Positions 1-8,405 of a stretch of DNA of 31,331 bases are shown piece by piece. The notes under the pieces were generated by a model. It worked only from the letters and a program-made list of their open reading frames with translations, was not told where the DNA came from and did no database searches. The first letter of the stretch is position 1, and the number at the start of each line of letters is the position of its first letter. The DNA is taken from positions 1 to 31,331 of the forward strand of contig CAZIDB010000020.1 of assembly GCA_964537965.1 (NCBI GenBank). Reading direction: 5' to 3'. A program made the position numbers and the translations under genes. This stretch comes from SURF-24 sp964537965 (lineage in GTDB: Bacteria; Bacteroidota; Ignavibacteria; Ignavibacteriales; SURF-24).

Positions 1-1043
1 CCCGTATACTTGTTAAATACAATCATATAACTTACCCCGGCATTTATCTTATCAGAAAAAGAATAGCCAACGCCAATCCCTGTGCTAAAACTTTTACCTG
101 TACATTTTCCATCACCAAGCTTTGAGATTTCAAGGTTAACATTATTCTTTTGCAGTAAATGGTTCTGGTTATTTTTAAACATATATCCGGGAACAGAGTA
201 CGAGGTGAGATTCCTTAAAATAAATTTATTAATGTTATACTCACAGGAAAATCCAAATGTGTAACGGTTAAAAAGAATGTTTCCGCTAATATTCTTTTCT
301 CCTTCAAGTTTTTCCACTCTGCCGTAATAATTTATCCCTGCATCATAATTGTTCATTTCCTCGTACAAATTAAATCCAATATTAAAGGAAGAGTTTACAA
401 CTTTATTATACTCAAGCGCATAACTTAATTCATATCCTTTAAGATTATAATTGATATCTTTGCCAAATGCGGTTGGAAGCAACCGGTAATAATATTTATT
501 AGCAAGAGCATCGCTTTTATCTTCAGGATATTTGTTCATCGTAAGGCAGGCATCGTTATTACTATATAAGTAATTAATGCCAAGACCAATTTTGTTGGTC
601 TTCTCATCCAGCAGAAAGTTGCTTTTTACAGAATAAACTCCCCACTTTTTCCCGTTGAATTCTGTCTCATTATTATCGCTGTCCATATAAGAAGATAAAC
701 CTTCCCTTTGAAGACCGAGATCCACAGAAATATTCTTCTCAAAAACTTCAACAGGAAATTTAACGTTAAACCCAAGATCATACTGGTAATTTGATTTGCT
801 GTTATTATCGTCAATCCACTCGCGGTAAATATCATGGTAATTACTGGTTAGCTTTACAGTATAATTGCAGGAATCGCTTCTTCTAACCGGGTGATACCTT
901 AAATCTTCTTTGCCCAAAAGAAAATTGTTGCTGCTCAGAATAAATAAATCATAAAGTTTTGTTTCAATATCCTGAACCTGGCATAATACTGATCCGTAAC
1001 AGAAGAATAGTATTGTACAAAAACAGGATCCAACTTTAACCAT
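1..1043 (-). CDS. Unrecognised secreted, probably outer-membrane beta-barrel protein (3' end cut by window edge)
   Basis: An open frame runs without a stop from an ATG at 1043 down to the window edge, giving the first 347 residues of a longer protein. It begins with a hydrophobic signal peptide (about residues 1-22, ending near LCQ). The rest is rich in Tyr, Asn and Gly and shows many short alternating polar/hydrophobic stretches (for example KFILRNLTSYSVPGY and STGIGVGYSFSDKINAGVSY), as expected of outer-membrane beta-strands. I recognise no family. No in-frame start lies just upstream; a purine-rich AAGGGAG sequence sits about 25 nt before the ATG, rather far for a ribosome site. It follows the GH5-like gene by 284 bases in the same direction, so it may have its own promoter. 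Confidence that it is a real gene is high; the barrel assignment is inference. Confidence 0.75.
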   Translation of the reverse strand, partial: MVKVGSCFCTILFFCYGSVLCQVQDIETKLYDLFILSSNNFLLGKEDLRYHPVRRSDSCNYTVKLTSNYHDIYREWIDDNNSKSNYQYDLGFNVKFPVEVFEKNISVDLGLQREGLSSYMDSDNNETEFNGKKWGVYSVKSNFLLDEKTNKIGLGINYLYSNNDACLTMNKYPEDKSDALANKYYYRLLPTAFGKDINYNLKGYELSYALEYNKVVNSSFNIGFNLYEEMNNYDAGINYYGRVEKLEGEKNISGNILFNRYTFGFSCEYNINKFILRNLTSYSVPGYMFKNNQNHLLQKNNVNLEISKLGDGKCTGKSFSTGIGVGYSFSDKINAGVSYMIVFNKYT

Positions 1044-1327
1044 AAATTTTTGTATACACGAATGATTCTCCCTTCCTTAACCTAATTAACTTAAAAATGG
1101 GATCAGTACGTCCAAATAAAACGAATATCATTTAAATTTCAAAAATTAACTTTGTAAATGTGAGAGATTCCACAACGGTTATAATTTCCCCACGAACAAT
1201 AATAAGTTTTTGACCTGCTATTTATAGTTTTATGGAGTTGGACGAAAATGATTTTTATGTTTCAGATAAATAAAGGTTATTTCATTAACATCACCACAAA
1301 GCGGGATTTCTGATCAAATGATTGTCC
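1044..1327. other. Intergenic region, 284 bp, nothing assigned
   Basis: This A+T-rich spacer separates the GH5-like gene from the next minus-strand gene. I found no open frame with coding character, no convincing intrinsic terminator and no clear promoter on either strand. It presumably holds the promoter of the gene starting at 1043. Confidence 0.5.
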
Positions 1328-4279
1328 TCATTTAATCAATATCATTTTCTTCGATTCTATATATGAACCTGCCCGCAAGATGTAGAAATAAATTCCACTC
1401 GTTAATCCGCCACAGGCGGACCCGGCATTAAAATTAACATGGTAATTGCCGGCAGGCTTTGCTTCATTAACTAATGTCGCTACTTCTCTTCCAAGAACAT
1501 CATATACTTTTAATAAAACATTCTGTAGGGGCGTATTGCAATACGCCCCTACGGGGACTGAAAATTTTATAGTTGTGGTTGGATTAAATGGGTTGGGATA
1601 ATTCTGTTCAAGACTGAATTTATAATTTTTATTGTCTTCGGATTCGACCGAAGATGGATTTCCGTTTCCATAGGCTTCAACTCCAAACCATAATGTTTTT
1701 TCATTGCTCAGATCAAACTCAACTAAAAAATTATTTGGTATAACCGGGTGATGCATTCTGAATGTTCCCTTTTCCTTACCGGTATTATCCAGAGGTATCA
1801 CTTTTAATGAATCTGCAGCCACATTAAGATTCAACATAATTACTGTTGGTTTAAGCTGGGTTGGAGTTCTTCCCCAGTTATTATGGAATGTTGACGTTCC
1901 TTCCCAAACCATACCTGTATTTTGTGTTACGGTTGAAATTGTAATAAGAGATTTATCAGAAACCAAAATTGAATCACCAGTTAACGAAACCCATGTTATG
2001 GTAGCAGAATCATCTGCACTCTTTATCTGGAGATTGCCTGCTTTGGAATTTATAAAGTTGTTAAGGAAACCGCTTACACCAATAAATTTTTCTGTTGTAA
2101 CAGTTATTAAACCATTTGTATTCCAGACAATTTCATCCGTATCCGACACATAAGGACTTGCCGGTTCCTGCTGGTAAGCTGAAAAATCTGTTGGTGCTGC
2201 ACTATCAAAAGACTCATTCCTGAATGAATGTATTAAAGATAATTTCTTGTTAAAGAAAGAAGGACCATCCCAATCTCCGGTTTCGTACTTCGGTAAAAGA
2301 TTAATCATTTCATTGCTGAAGTTTAGTTTAATTGTTTCTTTAGCCGGAGAAATAAAACCATTCCTGTAAGCATAAGCGCAGGAAGGTATTAATGCCATTA
2401 CAGCGTTATTGCGGTGAATGCTGAAATAACTATCGACTCTGTCTGCTATCCATTCTGATCCGCCGTTGTAGTCAAAGTACATTATTGCATCAGTATTGTG
2501 AAAAGAAGAATATGCAGTTGTAAAAATTAATCCCTCAGTCTGGTACCGGTTAGGAAAGCAATAATTTATTTCACTTACTGTAAATGGTTTTCCAACAGAT
2601 GCTACTCCGGCAAAAACAGATGTTGCTCCCATTGAAGAAGATTTTACCATCGGCTCATTTGAAATCAACCAATCTGTTGATGACCATGGTTCATTTGGAA
2701 ACTGAGGGTGATCCCAGTAAGTATGGTTGTCTAAATAATCTAATTTGGATTGCGAAACCAAATCGCCGGGACCAACATTCCAGTTGGTACCTACAATCGG
2801 TACTTTAACCTTAAGCGTATTTTTTAAATAATCTTTCATCTCAGCATAAAAGTCATCCTGCAGCTTAATATAGAATGATGAAATATCTGCAATTCTTGCA
2901 TCGGTATAAGTTACGCATTCTGTGTAGTCAATCCTTTTTATATTTCTGCTTTCGATTGATTCTCCTGCAATTAAACCTGTTTTACCGGTAATACCAAGTT
3001 TAATATTATCAAACCAATAAGCGCCGATATTGTTATTAAAAGAAAATGACAATCTCCCGGTATTTATTGTTTCGCTTGCTTTAAAGCTGAAAGAATAAAT
3101 CTTCCAATCCGTTGTAATATCAAAATCTTTTCCGCCGTAATTAGTGTAAGGACTGTCGTCTCGCATCATTGAGACGGAAATGGATTTGTCTGCATCTGCT
3201 CTTGCAGCAAACTCAACAGTATAAAGAGAATCCTTTTTTAATTTTATATTTACCTGCTTCCATTGAATATGCCAGCTTGTGCCTGTTGTTTTTGTTACAG
3301 TGATCTTTGCAGATTTTAATCCTTCATAAGGATTTGAAATGTCTTTGGTTTGAGAAGCAGAGGCTGATTCGTGTAACTCAACAATCCAACTTGATATCGT
3401 AGTCCCTGTTTCAAAGTTACCGTCAACAATTTGATTTACAAAGTTTCCGCTGCTTGCACCTGTATTCCAGGCTGCAGCAAGGTTTTGAGTAGAGGTATAC
3501 TTATCAGATAAAAATTTATTCCAGAGACTATCCAACATGTGATTATGTCGCCAGATTAATTTTCCTCCGTCACCAAATGTTTTTAAATTTCCGTCCCGCC
3601 ACATTCTGTATAGAGAATTCTCATTTACAATTTCTACCATTGCCATTACAGGATCATCTACCAATGGAAGATTTGTGTAAGGATTTATATGAGTTAAAAG
3701 CTGTTCTGCATATTCTTTTTCAAGTTGAATAAGATAAGGATCAAATATAGTTACGCCTTTTGCATAATCGGGAATTGAATCTGCATATTGAACTCCGTCT
3801 GTTACTTTAAACGGTCTTGATACATTCAGATTCATATTTATATACACGCTGTTTTTCTTCAACTCTGCAATATTATTTTCAAGCAAATCAAGGTTGAACG
3901 GATTGAGCGATCTTGTATTTACCGCGTCACTGAATAAACTTTTACTGCTCCATGGATTATCAAGATGATGGAGCCGCATTAAGTTGAATCCCATTTTTCT
4001 TATTCGTCCTGCAATCATTGCAGCCTTATTATAATCAGGGAATGCGCCGTCGGCGGCCATATTTCCACCCCAGAATCTTATTCGCTCTTCACCGGATGCA
4101 AAATTCCCATCAGAATTAATTGAAATGAAATCTTTTATTTCTTTAACGGGAAATTGCGGCAGGAATTTTTGCGTGGTTGTATCATTCCACGGTAAATTAA
4201 AATTAAACCCGTTTGAAAAGTTTTGAGGTAGAATAAAACTGTTCAGAAAAAATATTACTGTAAAAATTTTTTTAATCAT
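1328..4279 (-). CDS. Secreted clan-A (GH5-like) glycoside hydrolase with internal carbohydrate-binding module and T9SS sorting domain
   Basis: A 983-residue exported enzyme. Residues 1-19 are a signal peptide. The catalytic barrel starts with RFWGGNMAADGAFPD and RKMGFNLMRLHHLDNPW and carries a typical clan-A acid/base motif VEIVNEN (Glu220) and a likely nucleophile in FTVSEINY (Glu570). Between them, about residues 283-430, lies a jelly-roll carbohydrate-binding module of CBM4/9 type (VDGNFE at its start, YWFDNIKLG at its end). A beta-sandwich-like region follows, then a T9SS type A sorting domain from about residue 887 (NYPNPFNPTTTIKF to KKMILIK). That domain contains two in-frame palindromes. 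Substrate cannot be fixed from sequence; beta-glucan or beta-mannan type polysaccharide is plausible. The gene follows CotH by 84 bases. No clear Shine-Dalgarno precedes the ATG. Family-level assignment (GH5 versus an unclassified clan-A family) is uncertain. Confidence 0.8.
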   Translation of the reverse strand: MIKKIFTVIFFLNSFILPQNFSNGFNFNLPWNDTTTQKFLPQFPVKEIKDFISINSDGNFASGEERIRFWGGNMAADGAFPDYNKAAMIAGRIRKMGFNLMRLHHLDNPWSSKSLFSDAVNTRSLNPFNLDLLENNIAELKKNSVYINMNLNVSRPFKVTDGVQYADSIPDYAKGVTIFDPYLIQLEKEYAEQLLTHINPYTNLPLVDDPVMAMVEIVNENSLYRMWRDGNLKTFGDGGKLIWRHNHMLDSLWNKFLSDKYTSTQNLAAAWNTGASSGNFVNQIVDGNFETGTTISSWIVELHESASASQTKDISNPYEGLKSAKITVTKTTGTSWHIQWKQVNIKLKKDSLYTVEFAARADADKSISVSMMRDDSPYTNYGGKDFDITTDWKIYSFSFKASETINTGRLSFSFNNNIGAYWFDNIKLGITGKTGLIAGESIESRNIKRIDYTECVTYTDARIADISSFYIKLQDDFYAEMKDYLKNTLKVKVPIVGTNWNVGPGDLVSQSKLDYLDNHTYWDHPQFPNEPWSSTDWLISNEPMVKSSSMGATSVFAGVASVGKPFTVSEINYCFPNRYQTEGLIFTTAYSSFHNTDAIMYFDYNGGSEWIADRVDSYFSIHRNNAVMALIPSCAYAYRNGFISPAKETIKLNFSNEMINLLPKYETGDWDGPSFFNKKLSLIHSFRNESFDSAAPTDFSAYQQEPASPYVSDTDEIVWNTNGLITVTTEKFIGVSGFLNNFINSKAGNLQIKSADDSATITWVSLTGDSILVSDKSLITISTVTQNTGMVWEGTSTFHNNWGRTPTQLKPTVIMLNLNVAADSLKVIPLDNTGKEKGTFRMHHPVIPNNFLVEFDLSNEKTLWFGVEAYGNGNPSSVESEDNKNYKFSLEQNYPNPFNPTTTIKFSVPVGAYCNTPLQNVLLKVYDVLGREVATLVNEAKPAGNYHVNFNAGSACGGLTSGIYFYILRAGSYIESKKMILIK
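1406..1420. repeat. Short palindrome within the sorting domain of the GH5-like gene
   Basis: TCCGCC, a 3-base loop, then GGCGGA: a perfect 6-bp stem. It encodes part of GSACGG just before LTSGIYFY, where the other sorting domains of the window have only about two residues (such as SG). It therefore looks like a small in-frame insertion. Confidence 0.6.
1525..1552. repeat. Perfect 28-bp palindrome inserted in frame in the GH5-like sorting domain
   Basis: The half-site GTAGGGGCGTATTG is followed directly by its exact reverse complement, with no mismatch over 28 bases. In the gene it is read as VGAYCNTPLQ (residues 910-919) inside the T9SS sorting domain, in a loop where uninterrupted paralogues have only about four residues. 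The codon phase and flanks match those of the palindrome at 4549-4576. Confidence 0.9.
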
Positions 4280-4363
4280 AAATCATTCGGCAATGTTTGG
4301 TTTTGTTTCTGATGTAAAATTGAATTCCCTGTTCGAACTTAATTATTATAGTGACTCTTGTCT

Positions 4364-6922
4364 TTATTTCATCAAAATCATCTTCTTCGATTCTATATAT
4401 GAACCTGCCCGCAAGGTGTAAAAATAAATTCCACTTGATAAGTTATTACCGGTAAAATCAACCTCATAATTGCCAGCGGGTTTTTGTTCATTTACAAGTG
4501 TGGCAACTTCGTTACCAAGAATATCAAAAATCTTTAATGTTACATTTTGTAGAGACGGGGCATGCCCCGTCTCTACGAGTGGAATTGTAAATTTTATTGT
4601 TGTGGTTGGATTAAACGGGTTCGGATAATTCTGAGATAAGAAATAATTTTCAGGCTTGTTATTATCAGTTTCATCAACTGAGGTGCCGGTATCATTTTTT
4701 CTTCCCGGTGTACCATAATTTAATGAAGCCATCCAGTTCTGTGCAATGGAGTTATCACTTAGCGGATCAATTAATGAAAGCGTAGCTCCTGTGCCGTCTG
4801 CTTCCAAAGGCCATGGAGAATTATCATCAAAAGTAAGGGAATCAATTATTCCTGAATTCCAGTCGAACAATCTTACCTTTTCTCCGCCGTTGTTCAACCC
4901 GAAATTAAAATTGCCGAGTTTATTTTTAACTGCCGGAAAAGCAAGTGAGAATTTTATCGTATCCCTGCATACAACCAAATATTCATTCGCCTTTATTATT
5001 GTGTTGGCAGGAAAGGTAAATGTGTGGGCATCATCTTCGTCTTTAAATATCCAACCGGAAATATCGGCATCAATTGTATCTGTATTGTATAATTCAAACC
5101 AGTCTTCACAATCAAGTTCCGGTGAAGGATTATAATTGATTTCGTCTATTACAACCTTGTTGGTGTAATTACTGTCTGCTTCAAACACTGCTGTGGCGGC
5201 AAAAGCAGTTTCGGTTGGTACTGTAATCGTTTCTTTGCTGCCTCCTTCAATTCCTTTCCATTCTTTAAATTTGTAACCAGGTTTAGCAATTGCGGTTAAT
5301 GTTACGGGATTTCCTTTATAATAGAACCCATACCAGGGAAATGAATTAAGCTCAAGTGAATTTAATTTTATCTTTCCCGCTGTCGCATCGGAAAGATTCA
5401 GGTAAACAAGCAAAGTTGAATTAATCTTGAATTGCTCTTTGAAAAATCCCGAAAGGTATCCAATTCTTTCGTCAGCAAATTTTTCAAGCTTCAAAATGTT
5501 AGCATCCCAGTTATCTAAGTCGCCACCCCATCTTTCCAAATGTTCAGGCATTTCGTTTTGAATACCGGATTTCAGTTTCTGTATAATTTTTTTGACGTTA
5601 TCTGCTTTAAATATTGTATTTGAAAAATCTGCAAACCGATTAATAAAACTTGTTTTAAATTCCTCGTTTAGAAGTAACCGTCTCAATATAAGAGTAGACC
5701 ATGGCGGGTTAGGATAGCTTGGTCCGTTCGGTTCAAGAGCAAATTTCAGAGTATTGTGTATAGCTCCCTGGTTAAAAAGGCCGAATCCAAAATCTGTATC
5801 AAATAAAATCCAACGCCATTTGCCGTCGTCTTTCTGCGGTCTCCAGAATTTAATATTGTTACTTGGCCAGTCAGTATTTCCAAAATAGATCTCGGCTATC
5901 ATGTAATTAATAAACTCGTCCACATCCATTCTTAATTTCACGAACTCATAGTTAAGTTGCTGGCTCATATCTTTCTTGGAAATAAAATCCAGCAAGGCTT
6001 TGTAATGAGAATTACTTCCTTGTATTACAGTTGCGTTACCTTCAAGAAGATCAAGGCTATCCGGGTTTACATTATGGTGGGAAGCAATGTAATGCTCATT
6101 TACTTTTTCGCGGATGTTATGGATTCCCCAATACTTTCCGTTCAGGTAAACAGTAGCGGGACGGTAAGCAAGCATATCAATATCTTTATTCTTTACAAGA
6201 GTATGCATTAAGCCGTCTCTGAACAAAGTATAACTCCAGTCGTTCCCTCCATTACGGAGTATGAAGCTCTCGAACTTATCAATTTCAAGATCAGGAAAGA
6301 GTTGATATTTTATTTTTCCTGCACCGTAAATGTTGCGTGCAAAAACAGCAAGTGACTTTTGCGGCTGTGCTCTGCTCCAACCACCAAATATTTTTACTCC
6401 CGCATCAATACTAAAGGCCTGTGTTCCGTCCGGTTCATACATTTCAATATGGATTGGCTTTTCCCAATCCTGCCAGAAGTTTGCGCCGAAGTTTGGGTTT
6501 GCTGTTTCCGCACTGTCTCCCAGCACATAAATTCCATAATCATTATCCCAAAGGTTAGATGGATTTGTCGTAATCGATACGATCGGCAGGTCCGTAGGAT
6601 TGTTAATGATATATGTGTTTGTAATTGTATTGCTTGATGTTGTATCATTTAAAAAAGATTTTGCGCGTACAACGGTTGTTTTATTTAAAGTGATTGGCGA
6701 ATTGTATTTATATGATTTTGCTGTTGGCTCTGAGCCGTCGCTTGTAAGATAAATTTTTTCATCCGGGGAGTTTGATGTGATTGACAAGGAAACCGGGACG
6801 TTAAATATTCCGCCATTGATAGAAAAGACAGGCGGCTGCAGCGTTGTATTATCTTGTCCGATGATATCATAAGTCAGAATGACCGTAAGAAAACAAGTAG
6901 CCGATATTAAAAAACTTTTCAT
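4364..6922 (-). CDS. CotH-family kinase-like secreted protein with lamin-tail domain and T9SS sorting domain
   Basis: An 852-residue exported protein. In order: signal peptide (1-23); a chitobiase C-terminal-like beta-sandwich (about 32-107, with YLTSDGSEP); a CotH domain (about 113-500, including GGWSRAQPQKS, FILRNGGNDW, YLNGKYWGIHNIREK and WILFDTDFGFG, whose D-x-D at 375-377 is a likely metal site); a divergent InlB-like repeat (about 535-582, KPGYKFKEWKG); a lamin-tail domain (about 589-700, VVIDEINYNPSPELD); and a T9SS sorting domain (about 761-852). CotH proteins are atypical protein kinases related to Fam20C. The ATG at 6922 is preferred over the TTG at 6943 because AGGTG lies 7 bases before it and the signal peptide starts there. 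It begins 17 bases after the DUF4956 stop, so it is the last gene of that operon. A 28-bp palindrome interrupts its sorting domain. Confidence 0.88.
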   Translation of the reverse strand: MKSFLISATCFLTVILTYDIIGQDNTTLQPPVFSINGGIFNVPVSLSITSNSPDEKIYLTSDGSEPTAKSYKYNSPITLNKTTVVRAKSFLNDTTSSNTITNTYIINNPTDLPIVSITTNPSNLWDNDYGIYVLGDSAETANPNFGANFWQDWEKPIHIEMYEPDGTQAFSIDAGVKIFGGWSRAQPQKSLAVFARNIYGAGKIKYQLFPDLEIDKFESFILRNGGNDWSYTLFRDGLMHTLVKNKDIDMLAYRPATVYLNGKYWGIHNIREKVNEHYIASHHNVNPDSLDLLEGNATVIQGSNSHYKALLDFISKKDMSQQLNYEFVKLRMDVDEFINYMIAEIYFGNTDWPSNNIKFWRPQKDDGKWRWILFDTDFGFGLFNQGAIHNTLKFALEPNGPSYPNPPWSTLILRRLLLNEEFKTSFINRFADFSNTIFKADNVKKIIQKLKSGIQNEMPEHLERWGGDLDNWDANILKLEKFADERIGYLSGFFKEQFKINSTLLVYLNLSDATAGKIKLNSLELNSFPWYGFYYKGNPVTLTAIAKPGYKFKEWKGIEGGSKETITVPTETAFAATAVFEADSNYTNKVVIDEINYNPSPELDCEDWFELYNTDTIDADISGWIFKDEDDAHTFTFPANTIIKANEYLVVCRDTIKFSLAFPAVKNKLGNFNFGLNNGGEKVRLFDWNSGIIDSLTFDDNSPWPLEADGTGATLSLIDPLSDNSIAQNWMASLNYGTPGRKNDTGTSVDETDNNKPENYFLSQNYPNPFNPTTTIKFTIPLVETGHAPSLQNVTLKIFDILGNEVATLVNEQKPAGNYEVDFTGNNLSSGIYFYTLRAGSYIESKKMILMK
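4549..4576. repeat. Perfect 28-bp palindrome inserted in frame in the CotH sorting domain
   Basis: The half-site GTAGAGACGGGGCA is followed directly by its exact reverse complement. It is read as VETGHAPSLQ (residues 783-792) at the same place and codon phase as the palindrome at 1525-1552, with the same GTAG...CTAC ends but an entirely different core. Confidence 0.9.
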
Positions 6923-6929
6923 GAATGTA

Positions 6930-6934
6930 CACCT
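6930..6934 (-). promoter_or_regulatory. Ribosome binding site that decides the CotH start
   Basis: AGGTG on the minus strand, 7 bases before the ATG at 6922. It supports the ATG over the longer TTG start. Confidence 0.6.
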
Positions 6935-6939
6935 GAATT

Positions 6940-7611
6940 TCAAAAATGTTCTTCGTCAAAAAAGAGATTTATGTGCTCAATGCCGACAATATTTTTCAGG
7001 TCTCTCAAAAACTCATTGTTTTTATCTTTATTCCGCAATTGGACGTAGTAGGACAGTTCCAATCCCTCTTCGCTGCCCAGTGATTTAACGTTGATTAGTT
7101 TATGGTTTTTACAATATTTTTTTATCACTTTCTGATAAGGAACATCATTTGAATCATCTATAAAGTAAAACTGTAGCAGGTATTCTTCGCGTGTTGAAGG
7201 GAGTGCGCTGAACTTTGACAAGGCAAGCAGAACAACCCCAATAAAGATTGTTCCGGCAATTGCTATCGACAATAATCCAACACCTGTCGCCATACCGATT
7301 GCGAGCGAGTAAAAAATAAAAACTATATCGAGAGTATCCTTAACCGCAGTTCTGAATCTTATTATAGACATTGCTCCGACTAATCCAAATGCGCGGGCAA
7401 GGTTATTTCCTATTACCATAATTATAATTGTGGTTATAAGTGATAAAGTAATCAGAGAAATTACAAATGAATTGGTGTAGCCTGCGCCCTTGTAAGTTGT
7501 CTTGTAAAAGAAAGCAATTATTAGCCCGCATAAAAACGAAACAAATAAATTTGCAAATACATCGCTGAACGAAACTGAGAAATTGACAATACCTTGAAAT
7601 TCCTGGGACAT
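6940..7611 (-). CDS. DUF4956 integral membrane protein
   Basis: A 223-residue protein with about four hydrophobic segments in its first 150 residues (FVSFLCGLIIAFFY; SFVISLITLSLITTIIIMVIG; IVFIFYSLAIGMATGVG; IAIAGTIFIGVVLLAL) and a soluble C-terminal domain. The stretch FGLVGAMSIIRFRTAVKDT is the signature of DUF4956, a family of unknown biochemical function. From family knowledge, it is repeatedly encoded beside VTC-domain polyphosphate-polymerase-like proteins and CotH proteins, and both neighbours are present here. It starts 2 bases after the VTC stop codon, implying translational coupling. The role is unknown; a membrane partner or channel for the VTC protein is inference. The C-terminal domain probably lies in the cytoplasm. 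Confidence 0.9.
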   Translation of the reverse strand: MSQEFQGIVNFSVSFSDVFANLFVSFLCGLIIAFFYKTTYKGAGYTNSFVISLITLSLITTIIIMVIGNNLARAFGLVGAMSIIRFRTAVKDTLDIVFIFYSLAIGMATGVGLLSIAIAGTIFIGVVLLALSKFSALPSTREEYLLQFYFIDDSNDVPYQKVIKKYCKNHKLINVKSLGSEEGLELSYYVQLRNKDKNNEFLRDLKNIVGIEHINLFFDEEHF

Positions 7612-7613
7612 TT

Positions 7614-8405
7614 TCAGATGGCTTCCTTACGTGAGATTTTATCCTTCCAAACCGGGTTGCCCAGGGCAAGAAATTTTCTATTGGACGTTGGTCTCAGTTC
7701 TTTATCGGCATCAATGCAAATTGAATATTTTGAAACGGCTAACCGTATTAACTGGAATTTAGTAATAATCTTTGTGAAATGTTCCGGAAAGCCCTGGTAA
7801 AACTTCATCTCAAATACGAAATGATTTTTAATTGCAGGCTTCAGAATATTATCTTCATACAAATCTGCAAACAACGGAAGGGAGTAGTACCTTAGGTTTT
7901 TGTCAAAAGTTATTCTGATGTTAGTATTGAATCTGGAAAAGAATGCTTCACGTTCGTACACAACAAGTGAGATCGGTTTTAATAATTTTTTATTAACGTG
8001 GAAAAAGAATCTTTGTGCGTTTTTAATTGAATCCGCATCACTTTGAATTATGTAACTATCAAGATCGCCGGTATAAAAAATATCATCAAGATTTTTATAG
8101 TAAAGTTTTGAACGATGCTTGTCAATAAAATTTTCTCTTTTCCTTTTTATCTCAAGAAATACAACGCTGTCATCCATAAATTTATTATAGCCGCGAATTC
8201 TTAATTTCTTCCGGATTTTTAATCCTTCGATCTTTTCATGGTAAAAATCAAGATTGGGTGAATCGTAATAAATACTTCTAACAGTGTATTGATTATTCTC
8301 GCAGGCTGAAGCAAAGCTATCTGTTTCCACGAACGGCAACATTTCATTGCGGATATCATCAAGATATTTATTCGGCACAAGATATTTATATTCCCGGCGC
8401 AGCAA
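7614..8405 (-). CDS. VTC-domain protein (polyphosphate polymerase-like)
   Basis: A 263-residue cytosolic protein covering a complete VTC tunnel domain, the fold that makes inorganic polyphosphate from ATP in yeast Vtc4. Basic and acidic tunnel motifs are visible in order: RREYKYLV, SIYYDS, IRKKLRIRGY, VVFLEIKRKRE followed by KHR, VVYEREAFF, IRITFDKNLRYY, FVFEMKFYQGFP and VSKYSIC. No SPX domain or membrane segment is present; DUF4956 may provide the membrane part. The start is probably the TTG at 8405: VTC domains begin with the R-x-E-x-KY motif, an in-frame stop lies a little upstream, and the first ATG is 21 codons later, past that motif. It is the first gene of the VTC-DUF4956-CotH operon, 187 bases after the GH16 stop. 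Enzyme activity is inferred from family only. Confidence 0.88.
   Translation of the reverse strand: MLRREYKYLVPNKYLDDIRNEMLPFVETDSFASACENNQYTVRSIYYDSPNLDFYHEKIEGLKIRKKLRIRGYNKFMDDSVVFLEIKRKRENFIDKHRSKLYYKNLDDIFYTGDLDSYIIQSDADSIKNAQRFFFHVNKKLLKPISLVVYEREAFFSRFNTNIRITFDKNLRYYSLPLFADLYEDNILKPAIKNHFVFEMKFYQGFPEHFTKIITKFQLIRLAVSKYSICIDADKELRPTSNRKFLALGNPVWKDKISRKEAI

Noticed and set aside
82..264. Short plus-strand open frame in the first kilobase
   Set aside because: It lies opposite the coherent 347-residue minus-strand frame and has no ribosome site or protein-like composition.
4746..5135. Plus-strand 129-residue open frame within the CotH gene
   Set aside because: Opposite the lamin-tail part of CotH, whose domain pattern is clear; the plus frame resembles no protein.
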